From Syntrophomonadaceae bacterium (GTDB taxonomy: Bacteria > Bacillota > Syntrophomonadia > Syntrophomonadales > Syntrophomonadaceae), in contig DUSB01000245.1 in assembly GCA_012840625.1 (NCBI GenBank), positions 1-7,051 of the forward strand: a DNA stretch of 7,051 nt, in the 5' to 3' direction. The notes under the pieces were generated by a model, which did not search any database, had not been told where the DNA came from, and saw only the letters and a program-made list of their open reading frames with translations. Below, piece by piece: positions 1-6,664 of this stretch. How positions within the stretch are numbered: position 1 is the stretch's first letter; every line of letters begins with the position of its first letter. The position numbers were made by a program, and so were the translations under genes.

Positions 1-46
1 CTTATTCTCCAATATTTTTATTTAACTTATTGTTTTTATTTTATAT

Positions 47-77
47 AAAAAAGACCTGCTCTGGTCGAAGCAGGTCT
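47..77 (-). terminator. Rho-independent terminator of the glycosyltransferase transcript
   Basis: On the minus strand a perfect 9-bp stem (AGACCTGCT at 77-69 pairing with AGCAGGTCT at 60-52) encloses an 8-base loop. A run of T (51-47) follows directly, continuing into AT-rich sequence. It begins about 10 bases after the stop codon of the glycosyltransferase gene and very probably ends the whole minus-strand gene group. The plus-strand reading has no T-run after the stem, so it looks one-directional. The 46 bases to its left are AT-rich and hold nothing recognisable. Confidence 0.93.
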
Positions 78-87
78 GGTACCAGGA

Positions 88-1284
88 TTACATTCCAAAC
101 CAGGAACCAAAATCCCAACTTCTCCCCGGACGATAACGCCTGCCATCAAGCAGATGCTGATAAATCCTTTCTAACTTGAGTGCCTGAGTTCGTGATGAAA
201 GTAAATTGGCTTTTTTAATTGCCCCGGCCTGTAAACGCTGATACATATGAGGATCCGATATAACTTGACAAATGGCTTCGGCCAGCTCCTTACGATCACA
301 AGCAGTAAGAATTCCATCTACACCATGGTCCACCATATCCTGAACACCTGAGGCTCGAACTGCAACCACCGGCAGACCTGCTGCCATAGCTTCAATCAGT
401 ACCAGACCCTGTGTTTCGGTCAGGGATGAAAAGACAAACAGATCGGCCGAAAAATACACATGAACCAGGGTATCAAATGGCAGGGCACCGGTAAAAATAA
501 CGTCTCTATCCAGAGAAAAACCTAATCGCTGTGCATAATTTTTCAATTCAGTTTCTAAAGGTCCCTGGGCGGTTAAGACCAATGTCAAATTGGGCAACTG
601 TTCCCGGGCAAGTTTAAAACTATCCAGCAGGAAGAAGAGATTTTTCTCTTTAGTCAGACGACCCACAAAAAGCAAAATCTTGTTCTGCTCGGGAATGGAA
701 TAATGGCGCCGCAGCCAAGTATCATCCCCATTCTCAAAACGATACAGCGGTACCCCGGTAGGTATCACCGATACTGGTGTCTTCACCCCGGCATCTTCTA
801 CCATTTGTTTAATCTCCGGCGAAGGAGCAATGACATGATCACAGCTGTTACAGAACTGCCGGCTATATTTTATTGTCATATCTTTGGCTAAATCCTGGGC
901 GACAGGAACATAATGCACATACTGATCATAGCGCGTGTGGTAGGTAAAAACCAGAGGCAGATAATATTTACGAGCGTAATGCAGACCTACCCGCCCCATC
1001 GTAAAAGGTGAGTGAACATGTATAATATCAAGCTGTAATTTTTTAATCAGCAGATTCATCCCCGGATAAACCGGTATGGCCAGGGTGTAATCTGGATTGG
1101 TTGGTGAAGGAACCGAATAATATCGGTATACATTTTCCTCCGTATCAGTATAATTGGGGTAACTGGGTGCAAAAATATGAACTTCGTGCCCCAATCGAGT
1201 TAATTCCTCTTTAAATGTCGAAATAGAAGTTACCACTCCGCTGGTGTAAGGTTTATAACTATCGGTAAATATTCCAATTCGCAT
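88..1284 (-). CDS. GT4-family (GT-B fold) glycosyltransferase, diacylglycerol-glucosyltransferase-like
   Basis: This 398-residue protein is a retaining GT-B glycosyltransferase of family GT4. The N-terminal acceptor domain opens with a glycine-rich start (MRIGIFTDSYKPYTSGVV, residues 1-18) typical of the group that includes bacterial 1,2-diacylglycerol 3-glucosyltransferases and related mannosyltransferases. It also carries IHVHSPF (88-94) and TYHTRYD (114-120). The C-terminal nucleotide-sugar domain has FVGRLTKEKN (206-215), with the Arg209/Lys214 pair expected to contact the donor phosphates, and the E-x7-E motif (Glu290 and Glu298). There is no signal peptide or membrane span, so it probably acts at the inner face of the membrane on a lipid acceptor. 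The ATG start is supported by AAGGGGG 8 bases upstream. It is the last gene of the minus-strand group, has a candidate promoter of its own, and is followed by a strong terminator. The family is certain. Donor and acceptor are inferred: glycolipid synthesis is most likely, but cell-wall or exopolysaccharide work is possible. Confidence 0.9.
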   Translation of the reverse strand: MRIGIFTDSYKPYTSGVVTSISTFKEELTRLGHEVHIFAPSYPNYTDTEENVYRYYSVPSPTNPDYTLAIPVYPGMNLLIKKLQLDIIHVHSPFTMGRVGLHYARKYYLPLVFTYHTRYDQYVHYVPVAQDLAKDMTIKYSRQFCNSCDHVIAPSPEIKQMVEDAGVKTPVSVIPTGVPLYRFENGDDTWLRRHYSIPEQNKILLFVGRLTKEKNLFFLLDSFKLAREQLPNLTLVLTAQGPLETELKNYAQRLGFSLDRDVIFTGALPFDTLVHVYFSADLFVFSSLTETQGLVLIEAMAAGLPVVAVRASGVQDMVDHGVDGILTACDRKELAEAICQVISDPHMYQRLQAGAIKKANLLSSRTQALKLERIYQHLLDGRRYRPGRSWDFGSWFGM

Positions 1285-1313
1285 GGAACCAGCCCCCTTA
1301 CTATCTCAGCAAT

Positions 1314-1342
1314 ACTATAAACTGATTTTGTCAATTCCGCAA
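1314..1342 (-). promoter_or_regulatory. Candidate sigma-A promoter for the glycosyltransferase gene
   Basis: On the minus strand a TTGCGG box (1342-1337) stands 17 bases before TATAGT (1319-1314). Transcription would then start near 1307, leaving a leader of about 23 bases that contains the AAGGGGG ribosome binding site. The -10 box matches consensus at 5 of 6 positions and the -35 box at only 3 of 6. It fills the 70-base gap after the zinc-finger gene. I see no terminator in that gap, so readthrough from upstream is also likely. Confidence 0.4.
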
Positions 1343-1354
1343 ATAGGTGATACT

Positions 1355-1801
1355 TTATTGGGTATCCTCAAAAAGTTCATAACCAGCTACTTGAAATGTT
1401 TCTCCTCGATCCGACATATCGGCTGCAGGTATGACTTCTTCAGATAGCTTTCCTGTAGGAGCCTGTGCATGAGCACATGCAGCACATAAAGTGGTGGACG
1501 GAATTCGCTCTAATCTTTTATTTTCAATACGCCCTCCACACTGTAAGCATACTCCACCATCACCCTGCTGATATTTTTCCAGTGCCAGATTAACCTGTTC
1601 AAGCTCATACTCCAGCAATTCTAATAGAGCCAACTCTTTTTCTCTTTCATAAACATCAGTGGCTAAATCTGCCGGGTGCTGGTCAAACATGGACAGCTCA
1701 TCTGTATGTTCTGCCATAGATACGGTAATGTTTTCGCGCTTCTGCTGGATTAATTGTTCTAATTCATGTTTTTTGTCTTTTAATTTTTCTGTATCCTGCA
1801 C
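1355..1801 (-). CDS. DksA/TraR-type C4 zinc-finger protein (YteA/YlyA-like)
   Basis: This 148-residue protein belongs to the YteA-type branch of the DksA/TraR family in Bacillota. Residues 1-80 are highly charged and predicted mostly helical (a coiled-coil-like hairpin), with the branch's conserved stretch FDQHPADLATDVYEREKELA (39-58). A C4 zinc site follows: Cys85 and Cys88 in CLQCGG, then Cys106 and Cys109 in CAAC, with the linking RLERIPSTTLC typical of the family. DksA-like proteins bind RNA polymerase through the secondary channel. B. subtilis YlyA, a relative encoded just after ileS, has been described as an RNA-polymerase-binding protein active during sporulation, so a transcriptional role is a reasonable inference here. 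The start is GTG, not ATG, and is supported by AAGGAAGG (1816-1809) 7 bases upstream. The gene lies 68 bases after the UPF0210 gene. The last 40 residues lack a recognisable domain. Confidence 0.88.
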   Translation of the reverse strand: MQDTEKLKDKKHELEQLIQQKRENITVSMAEHTDELSMFDQHPADLATDVYEREKELALLELLEYELEQVNLALEKYQQGDGGVCLQCGGRIENKRLERIPSTTLCAACAHAQAPTGKLSEEVIPAADMSDRGETFQVAGYELFEDTQ

Positions 1802-1869
1802 GGATGTCCCTTCCTTCCCTCTTCAATTGGTCTTATTATTACACGATAGGAAGTTTACCATGCAGCCAA

Positions 1870-3237
1870 TTAGTTATTTAAAGAATGAATCGGTGCAGGA
1901 ATGCGACCTTTACGTTGAATAAACCGCGCTGGCGAAAATCGGTTGACCGCCATAATGGGAGCATGCCCGAGCAGGCCTCCAAACTCAACCCAATCACCAA
2001 CATTTTTTCCGGGTACGGGTATAATACGAACAGCGGTAGTTTTTCGATTGATCATACCAATTGCCGCTTCATCAGCAATGATTGCACTGATAATTTCAGC
2101 TGGTGTATCGCCTGGTATAGCAATCATGTCCAACCCAACCGAGCAGACACATGTCATCGCCTCTAATTTTTCCAGCGACAAAGCGCCTGCTTTTACTGCA
2201 TTGATCATACCCTGGTCCTCGCTGACCGGAATAAAAGCACCGGATAATCCCCCTACATAAGAAGAAGCCATAGCGCCTCCTTTTTTTACCGCATCATTAA
2301 GCATAGCCAGACAGGCTGTGGTTCCGTGAGCGCCGGCTTTTTCCAGTCCCATAGATTCTAAGATATCAGCAACACTATCCCCGATGGCTGGCGTAGGAGC
2401 TAGAGAAAGATCCACAATGCCAAACGGTACTCCCAAACGCTGTGATGCAACCCTGGCTACCAATTCACCGGTTCGAGTTATCTTAAAAGCGGTATTTTTG
2501 ATAACGTTGGCTAGCTGACCCAGCTCCATATCAGGATGCTTTTTAACCGCATTTAATACCACTCCTGGTCCGCTTACTCCAACATTAATGGTACACTCCG
2601 GCTCACCAACCCCATGAAAAGCACCGGCCATAAAAGGATTATCCTCCGCGGCATTGCAGAATATAACCAGTTTAGCACAGGCCAGTCCATCACGATCAGC
2701 GGTTTTTTCAGCAGATTGTTTGATAATAACCCCCATCTGGCTGACAGCATCCATATTGATGCCTGCCTTTGTAGTCGCCACATTAATGGAAGAACATACC
2801 CTTGCTGTACTGGCCAGGACTTCCGGGATAGCCTGGATAAGAGCCAGATCTCCCCTGGTAAAGCCCTTGTGTACCAGAGCCGAAAATCCCCCTAAAAAAT
2901 TAACCCCCACCTCGGCTGCAGCCTGATCCAGATAACGGCCTATGGTAACCATATCTTCTGCATTCAACCCATCTGCTATCATCGACACGGGCGTAACCGA
3001 GATTCTTTTGTTAATTATAGGTATGCCATATTCTTTTTCGATATCCTCGCCTACTTTTACCAGATTGCTGGCACTTTTTACGATTTTATCATAGATTTTT
3101 ATTCCGGTAGCCTTACCATCATTGCCGCGGCAGTCCTGAATATTGATTCCCATGGTAATGGTACGTATATCCAGCTTTTCTACCTGTACCATTGTTACCG
3201 TTTCAAGAATTTCTTCCTTGGTGATGCCAAACGACAT
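1870..3237 (-). CDS. PFL-family UPF0210 protein (pyruvate formate-lyase-like fold), function unknown
   Basis: This 455-residue protein is a full-length member of the UPF0210 (DUF711-related, 'PFL family') proteins, which are usually about 450 residues. Recognisable family stretches are LDIRTITMGINIQDC (22-36), NKRISVTPVSMIA (77-89), LGGFSALVHKGFTRGD (115-130), GAHGTTACLAMLNDAVKKGG (302-321), SYVGGLSGAFIPVSED (326-341) and the C-terminal GRIPAPIHSL (444-453). The fold is known to resemble pyruvate formate-lyase, but I see no partner activating enzyme here, and the reaction catalysed, if any, is not established. There are no membrane segments, so it is presumably cytoplasmic. It follows the ACT-domain gene by 68 bases, a pairing conserved in many bacteria, which suggests the two work together, perhaps with the ACT protein as an amino-acid-sensing partner (inference). 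The ATG start has a strong AGGAGGAG ribosome binding site that can be sequestered in a hairpin. The family is certain and the function is open. Confidence 0.93.
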   Translation of the reverse strand: MSFGITKEEILETVTMVQVEKLDIRTITMGINIQDCRGNDGKATGIKIYDKIVKSASNLVKVGEDIEKEYGIPIINKRISVTPVSMIADGLNAEDMVTIGRYLDQAAAEVGVNFLGGFSALVHKGFTRGDLALIQAIPEVLASTARVCSSINVATTKAGINMDAVSQMGVIIKQSAEKTADRDGLACAKLVIFCNAAEDNPFMAGAFHGVGEPECTINVGVSGPGVVLNAVKKHPDMELGQLANVIKNTAFKITRTGELVARVASQRLGVPFGIVDLSLAPTPAIGDSVADILESMGLEKAGAHGTTACLAMLNDAVKKGGAMASSYVGGLSGAFIPVSEDQGMINAVKAGALSLEKLEAMTCVCSVGLDMIAIPGDTPAEIISAIIADEAAIGMINRKTTAVRIIPVPGKNVGDWVEFGGLLGHAPIMAVNRFSPARFIQRKGRIPAPIHSLNN

Positions 3238-3242
3238 GAAAA

Positions 3243-3285
3243 CTCTCCTCCTGAATACAGGAAAAGGAGAATGACCTCCCCTTCC
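3243..3285 (-). promoter_or_regulatory. Intercistronic alternative hairpins over the UPF0210 ribosome binding site
   Basis: The spacer RNA, read on the minus strand, can form two competing hairpins. Hairpin A pairs GGAAGGGGAG (3285-3276) with CTCCTTTTCC (3269-3260) around a 6-base loop: 10 pairs, two of them G-U. Hairpin B pairs CTTTTCCTG (3266-3258) with CAGGAGGAG (3253-3245) around a 4-base loop: 9 pairs, two of them G-U. Hairpin B covers the ribosome binding site of the UPF0210 gene. Both use bases 3266-3260, so only one can form. Neither is followed by a T-run, so this is not a terminator. The pairings are read directly from the sequence. A regulatory role is inference, since purine-rich ribosome binding sites pair easily with nearby pyrimidine tracts. 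Confidence 0.4.
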
Positions 3286-3305
3286 CTATATTCTTTCATT
3301 CGTTA

Positions 3306-3593
3306 CTAACCAATACGATGCATATACTTAAAAATATCTTCATGCTGAACCATAATGCTGAGGTTCATTTCCTGACCTTTGCTGGATAATATATCACTTA
3401 ATTGCAGGGTATCCAGGCTACTTTCAACCATATCTACCACCATAATCATGGTAAAAAACCCCTGCAAAATGGTCTGACTTATATCCAGAATATTGATACG
3501 CGCATCAGCTAGTATCGATGCAATGGCAGCAATAATACCAACCTGATCATAACCGAGAACAGTAATAATCACCCGAGTACCTTCATCTGGCAT
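3306..3593 (-). CDS. ACT-domain protein of the UPF0237 family
   Basis: This 95-residue protein consists of a single ACT domain, a small ligand-binding fold that often senses amino acids. The first strand and helix appear in VIITVLGYDQVGIIAAIASI (8-27), with the Gly14/Asp16 turn typical of these domains. INILDISQTILQGFFTMIMV (33-52) supplies the second and third strands. The size and these motifs fit UPF0237 proteins, which resemble the GcvR regulator half-domain and are usually about 90 residues. It has no DNA-binding or catalytic part, so it must act by binding a ligand or a partner, most likely the UPF0210 protein encoded next. Its ATG lies 3 bases after the ileS stop, and its ribosome binding site GGAGGG (3606-3601) sits inside the last ileS codons, which points to co-transcription and translational coupling with ileS. 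The ligand is not shown by the sequence. Isoleucine or another branched-chain amino acid is a guess from context. Confidence 0.92.
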   Translation of the reverse strand: MPDEGTRVIITVLGYDQVGIIAAIASILADARINILDISQTILQGFFTMIMVVDMVESSLDTLQLSDILSSKGQEMNLSIMVQHEDIFKYMHRIG

Positions 3594-3596
3594 CCT

Positions 3597-6395
3597 TTAT
3601 CCCTCCAGCTTTTTCACCACATCGACACAACGTGCACATAGCTCGACATACTCGGGATCCTGCCCGACTGATTCGTCAATTACCCAGCAACGCTGACACT
3701 TCTCTCCACTGGCCGGTTTTACCATAACCGCTAAACTTGGTACCGTCTCCAGGCTGACTGCGTTTGCCGGAACTTCTGTATCTTTTAGCTCTACATGGGA
3801 TACAATAAATAATTTATTTAGTGCTTTGGCTTTCCCAAGGATATCCAACCATTCACTATCTGCGTAAATGATAACATCAGCACCTAAAGAATGTCCAATA
3901 AGCTTTTGTGCTCTGGCTTCCTCCAGAGCTTTACTTACAACCTCTCTGGCCTGTAGAATTTTTTCCATCCGAGCCTCCAGCTCGCTATCTCTATAATTAT
4001 CCTTAAAAGACGGCCAATCTAACAATTGAATGCTGAGCGGTTGATCCTCTTTGCGCAGATGTGACCAGATCTCCTCCGTAGTAAAAGCCATTATGGGTGC
4101 CAGCATAATAGTAATGGTTTGAATAACCTCATAAAGTACCGTTTGAACAGCCCTTCTCTCTTTATCCTGCGGATGGGTGCAATACAGCATATCTTTTAAG
4201 ACATCAAAATAGATGCTGCTCATATCAATGGTACAGAAATTGTGTATAGCATGAAAGACCACATGGAATTCATAGTTGTCATATGCCTCGGTAACACTTC
4301 TTACCAATGCATCCAGGCGCAGTAGAGCCCAGCGGTCAAAATCCGATAAGTCTTCATAGGCAACGGAATCATGATCGGGATCGAAATCATATAAATTGCC
4401 CAAAATAAAGCGGCATGTATTGCGAATCTTCCGATAGGCTTCACTGGTCTGTTTAATAATATTGGAAGATACAGCAATATCATTACGATAATCGGCAGAA
4501 GATACCCATAAACGAAGGATATCGGCACCCATTTCATCAATCAGTTTCAACGGATCAACAACATTCCCCTGTGATTTTGACATCTTGTATCCATGCTCAT
4601 CTACAACAAATCCATGGGTAAGAACACTGCGATAAGGTGCTTTACCCTTTACAGCAACTGCAGTTAAAAGAGAGGAATTAAACCATCCCCGGTGCTGATC
4701 ACTGCCTTCCAGATACATATCTGCAGGCCAGCGAAGCTCGGGATAGGTCTCCAATACCGCCATATGTGATGATCCTGAATCAAACCATACATCCATAATA
4801 TCGGTTTCTTTTTCAAACTCTCGGGCGCCACAATTGGGACAGCTATACCCATCCGGAAGCAATTCATGAGCCTCTTTAGCAAACCAGATGCTGGATCCAT
4901 GTTCAGCAAAAAGCTGACTGATGCGGCCAATGGTTTCCTCATTCATAATGGTTTCTCCGCATTCACGACAATAAAAGATCGGCAGGGGTACACCCCAGCT
5001 TCTCTGTCGCGAAATACACCAGTCACCACGATCTGCAACCATATTATAAATACGATCTCTACCCCACGATGGGATCCATTTTACGTCATCAATAGCCTCC
5101 AGGGCACTCTGCCGAAATCCATCAATAGAAGTAAACCATTGGTCTGTAGCTCGATAAATAATCGGCTTTTTACAGCGCCAGCAGAACGGGTATTGGTGTT
5201 CATAATCCTCAACCTTTAATAGCATGCCTCGTTCCTGCAGCTCCTGAATAATATCTTTGTTGGCGTCATGCACAAATAGACCGTTAAATTTACCTGCTTC
5301 TCTGGTAAAATGACCGGTACTATCGACCGGTGATAAAATAGGCAGACCATATTCTCGCCCCACATAATAGTCATCTTCACCATGACCAGGAGCTGTATGA
5401 ACGCAGCCGGTACCCGCTTCCAGGGTTACATGTTCACCACAAATAACCTTTGATTTCCGGTCAATAAAGGGATGCTGGCAAAGAACACCCTCCAGTTCCT
5501 GGCCTTTTATTCTTTGCAATATGGTAATATTTTCCCAACCCAGCTTGGCCTGTAATTCCTCTAACAGCCCCTCAGCTACTAGGTATTTTTCATTATTATG
5601 TTCCAGCACTACATACTCATAATCTGGATGTACGCTGATGGCCAGATTGGCCGGAAGAGTCCACGGAGTGGTGGTCCAGATTACCACATAGACATCCTGC
5701 GGCAAAATTTCTTTGCCATCTGCTACTGAGAATTTAACATAAATAGAGGGAGATATTTTTCCTCCATATTCAATCTCTGCTTCTGCTAGAGCCGTTTCAC
5801 AATCACCACACCAGTATACTGGCTTGACCCCTTTATATATATATCCTTTTTTCGCCATCTCACCAAAAACTTTAACCTGAACCGACTCAAACTCGGGATT
5901 TAAGGTTAGATAAGGATGTTCCCAATCGCCCCGAACACCAAGACGTTTAAATTGTTCCTTTTGAATATCCACATATTTAAGGGCGTAATCATGGCAATAC
6001 TGGCGGAATTCCATAATATCTGTACGACGCCGATCAATACCCAGATCTTTAATGGCCTGGGTTTCTATCGGCAATCCATGTGTATCCCAGCCCGGTACAT
6101 ATGGAGTATCCCAACCACGCATTGACTTGTATTTGATAATAATATCTTTCAGCACCTTGTTTAAAGTATGGCCCAGATGAATATTCCCATTGGCAAAAGG
6201 CGGACCATCATGCAAAACAAACTTATCGTGTCCCTGATTTTTATCCTGAATCTGCTGGTAAACATCAATTTCATCCCAATATTTCACTATCTCAGGCTCT
6301 CTGATCGGAAGGTTTCCACGCATAGGAAACTCGGTCTGGGGTAAATTTAGCGTTGCATCATACTTGCCTTTCTTTTTATCCTTCTTTTTGGCCAT
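3597..6395 (-). CDS. ileS: Isoleucyl-tRNA synthetase, bacterial zinc-binding type
   Basis: This enzyme charges tRNA-Ile with isoleucine using ATP, in the cytoplasm. The 932-residue protein is full length (the family usually has 910-940). The class I catalytic core has the HIGH-type motif HLGH (73-76) in GPPFANGNIHLGH and the KMSKS loop (604-608) in GYKMSKSQGN. The CP1 editing domain that removes mischarged valine is present, with the threonine-rich TTTPWTLPAN (241-250) and GTGCVHTAPGHGEDDY (328-343). Internal cysteine pairs occur at 476/479 and 519/522. The C-terminal zinc finger is intact: Cys900, Cys903, Cys920 and Cys923. The WIPSWGRDRI and GDWCISRQRSWGVP stretches (440-470) are typical. 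The N-terminus has an extra lysine-rich run (KKKDKKKGK, 3-11) before the conserved core. The ATG start follows GAGGTG with a rather long 10-base spacing. A T-box leader with an isoleucine specifier precedes the gene, and the ACT gene follows 3 bases after the stop. The identity is certain. Confidence 0.99.
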   Translation of the reverse strand: MAKKKDKKKGKYDATLNLPQTEFPMRGNLPIREPEIVKYWDEIDVYQQIQDKNQGHDKFVLHDGPPFANGNIHLGHTLNKVLKDIIIKYKSMRGWDTPYVPGWDTHGLPIETQAIKDLGIDRRRTDIMEFRQYCHDYALKYVDIQKEQFKRLGVRGDWEHPYLTLNPEFESVQVKVFGEMAKKGYIYKGVKPVYWCGDCETALAEAEIEYGGKISPSIYVKFSVADGKEILPQDVYVVIWTTTPWTLPANLAISVHPDYEYVVLEHNNEKYLVAEGLLEELQAKLGWENITILQRIKGQELEGVLCQHPFIDRKSKVICGEHVTLEAGTGCVHTAPGHGEDDYYVGREYGLPILSPVDSTGHFTREAGKFNGLFVHDANKDIIQELQERGMLLKVEDYEHQYPFCWRCKKPIIYRATDQWFTSIDGFRQSALEAIDDVKWIPSWGRDRIYNMVADRGDWCISRQRSWGVPLPIFYCRECGETIMNEETIGRISQLFAEHGSSIWFAKEAHELLPDGYSCPNCGAREFEKETDIMDVWFDSGSSHMAVLETYPELRWPADMYLEGSDQHRGWFNSSLLTAVAVKGKAPYRSVLTHGFVVDEHGYKMSKSQGNVVDPLKLIDEMGADILRLWVSSADYRNDIAVSSNIIKQTSEAYRKIRNTCRFILGNLYDFDPDHDSVAYEDLSDFDRWALLRLDALVRSVTEAYDNYEFHVVFHAIHNFCTIDMSSIYFDVLKDMLYCTHPQDKERRAVQTVLYEVIQTITIMLAPIMAFTTEEIWSHLRKEDQPLSIQLLDWPSFKDNYRDSELEARMEKILQAREVVSKALEEARAQKLIGHSLGADVIIYADSEWLDILGKAKALNKLFIVSHVELKDTEVPANAVSLETVPSLAVMVKPASGEKCQRCWVIDESVGQDPEYVELCARCVDVVKKLEG

Positions 6396-6433
6396 TGTTA
6401 CATAACACCTCGTTCTTGATATAGTTATTAATT

Positions 6434-6472
6434 AAAAAACAATACCTTTCATCCCCAGGGACGAAAGGTATT
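6434..6472 (-). terminator. T-box-controlled attenuator before ileS
   Basis: On the minus strand AATACCTTTC (6472-6463) pairs perfectly with GAAAGGTATT (6450-6441). The stem can extend inward by further pairs (GTCC with GGAT, including one G-U). It is followed by G and six T (6439-6434). This is the intrinsic terminator of the T-box leader. Its 5' arm and loop (ACCTTTCGTCCCT) are also needed by the antiterminator, so the two folds exclude each other. It ends about 39 bases before the ileS start. Confidence 0.93.
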
Positions 6473-6657
6473 CTTCCGCGGTACCACCCTTTTAGTGCCT
6501 TCCGGCACCTCCTCGTTATAATAACGCTAAACAGCGTCCCAACATCACTCTAGTGTTGGTGAAAGGCTCCAGGGTGATCTTCAAGCGAATCACAGGCACC
6601 CGGCTTCCACCATCCCGGGCTCGCTGCCCCCGTTTTCTTCGTTTACTCTCCCTTTCA
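6441..6657 (-). promoter_or_regulatory. T-box riboswitch (tRNA-Ile sensing) controlling ileS
   Basis: This leader RNA senses uncharged tRNA-Ile and lets transcription continue into ileS when charging is low. Stem I is closed by TGAAAGG (6657-6651) pairing with CCTTTCA (6566-6560). Higher in Stem I are AGCGA/TCGCT (6625-6621 with 6588-6584) and CCCGG/CCGGG (6619-6615 with 6603-6599). The specifier triplet ATC (6578-6576) lies in GAAGATCACC on the 3' side, reads isoleucine and would pair with anticodon GAU. A Stem II-like hairpin CCAACA/TGTTGG (6559-6554 with 6544-6539) and Stem III GTGCC/GGCAC (6508-6504 with 6499-6495) follow. The T-box core AGGGTGGTACCGCGG (6490-6476) contains the bulge TGGT, which fits the ACCA end of an A-discriminator tRNA. 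AGGG (6490-6487) can pair with CCCT (6460-6457) as the antiterminator. The class and its amino acid are read directly; the mechanism is that known for the family. Confidence 0.97.
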
Positions 6658-6664
6658 TAGCCCC

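Noticed and set aside
1329..1334. A perfect TTGACA on the minus strand upstream of the glycosyltransferase as a -35 box
   Set aside because: No -10 box lies at 16-18 bases; TATAGT is only 9 bases away and GATAGT is 23 bases away. The weaker TTGCGG at 1342-1337 fits TATAGT with a 17-base spacer.
1825..1871. Inverted repeat AATTGG/CCAATT in the spacer before the zinc-finger gene
   Set aside because: It is only 6 pairs around a loop of about 35 bases, AT-rich and without a T-run. It is too weak to call a terminator or operator.
1943..2260. Open plus-strand frame of about 105 codons opposite the UPF0210 gene
   Set aside because: It is antisense to a clearly conserved gene, has no recognisable family and is explained by the codon bias of the opposite strand. 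The same applies to plus-strand frames at 703-891, 1659-1922, 2614-2926, 4866-5219 and 5916-6125, and to minus-strand shadow frames at 2574-2783, 4301-4540 and 4664-4942.
3260..3285. The spacer hairpin between the ACT and UPF0210 genes as a transcription terminator
   Set aside because: The stem is strong but is followed by TGTATTCAGGAGG rather than a T-run, so an intrinsic terminator is not supported.
6539..6559. The near-palindrome CCAACA..TGTTGG as a repressor operator
   Set aside because: It lies inside the T-box leader at the position of Stem II and is better explained as RNA structure.
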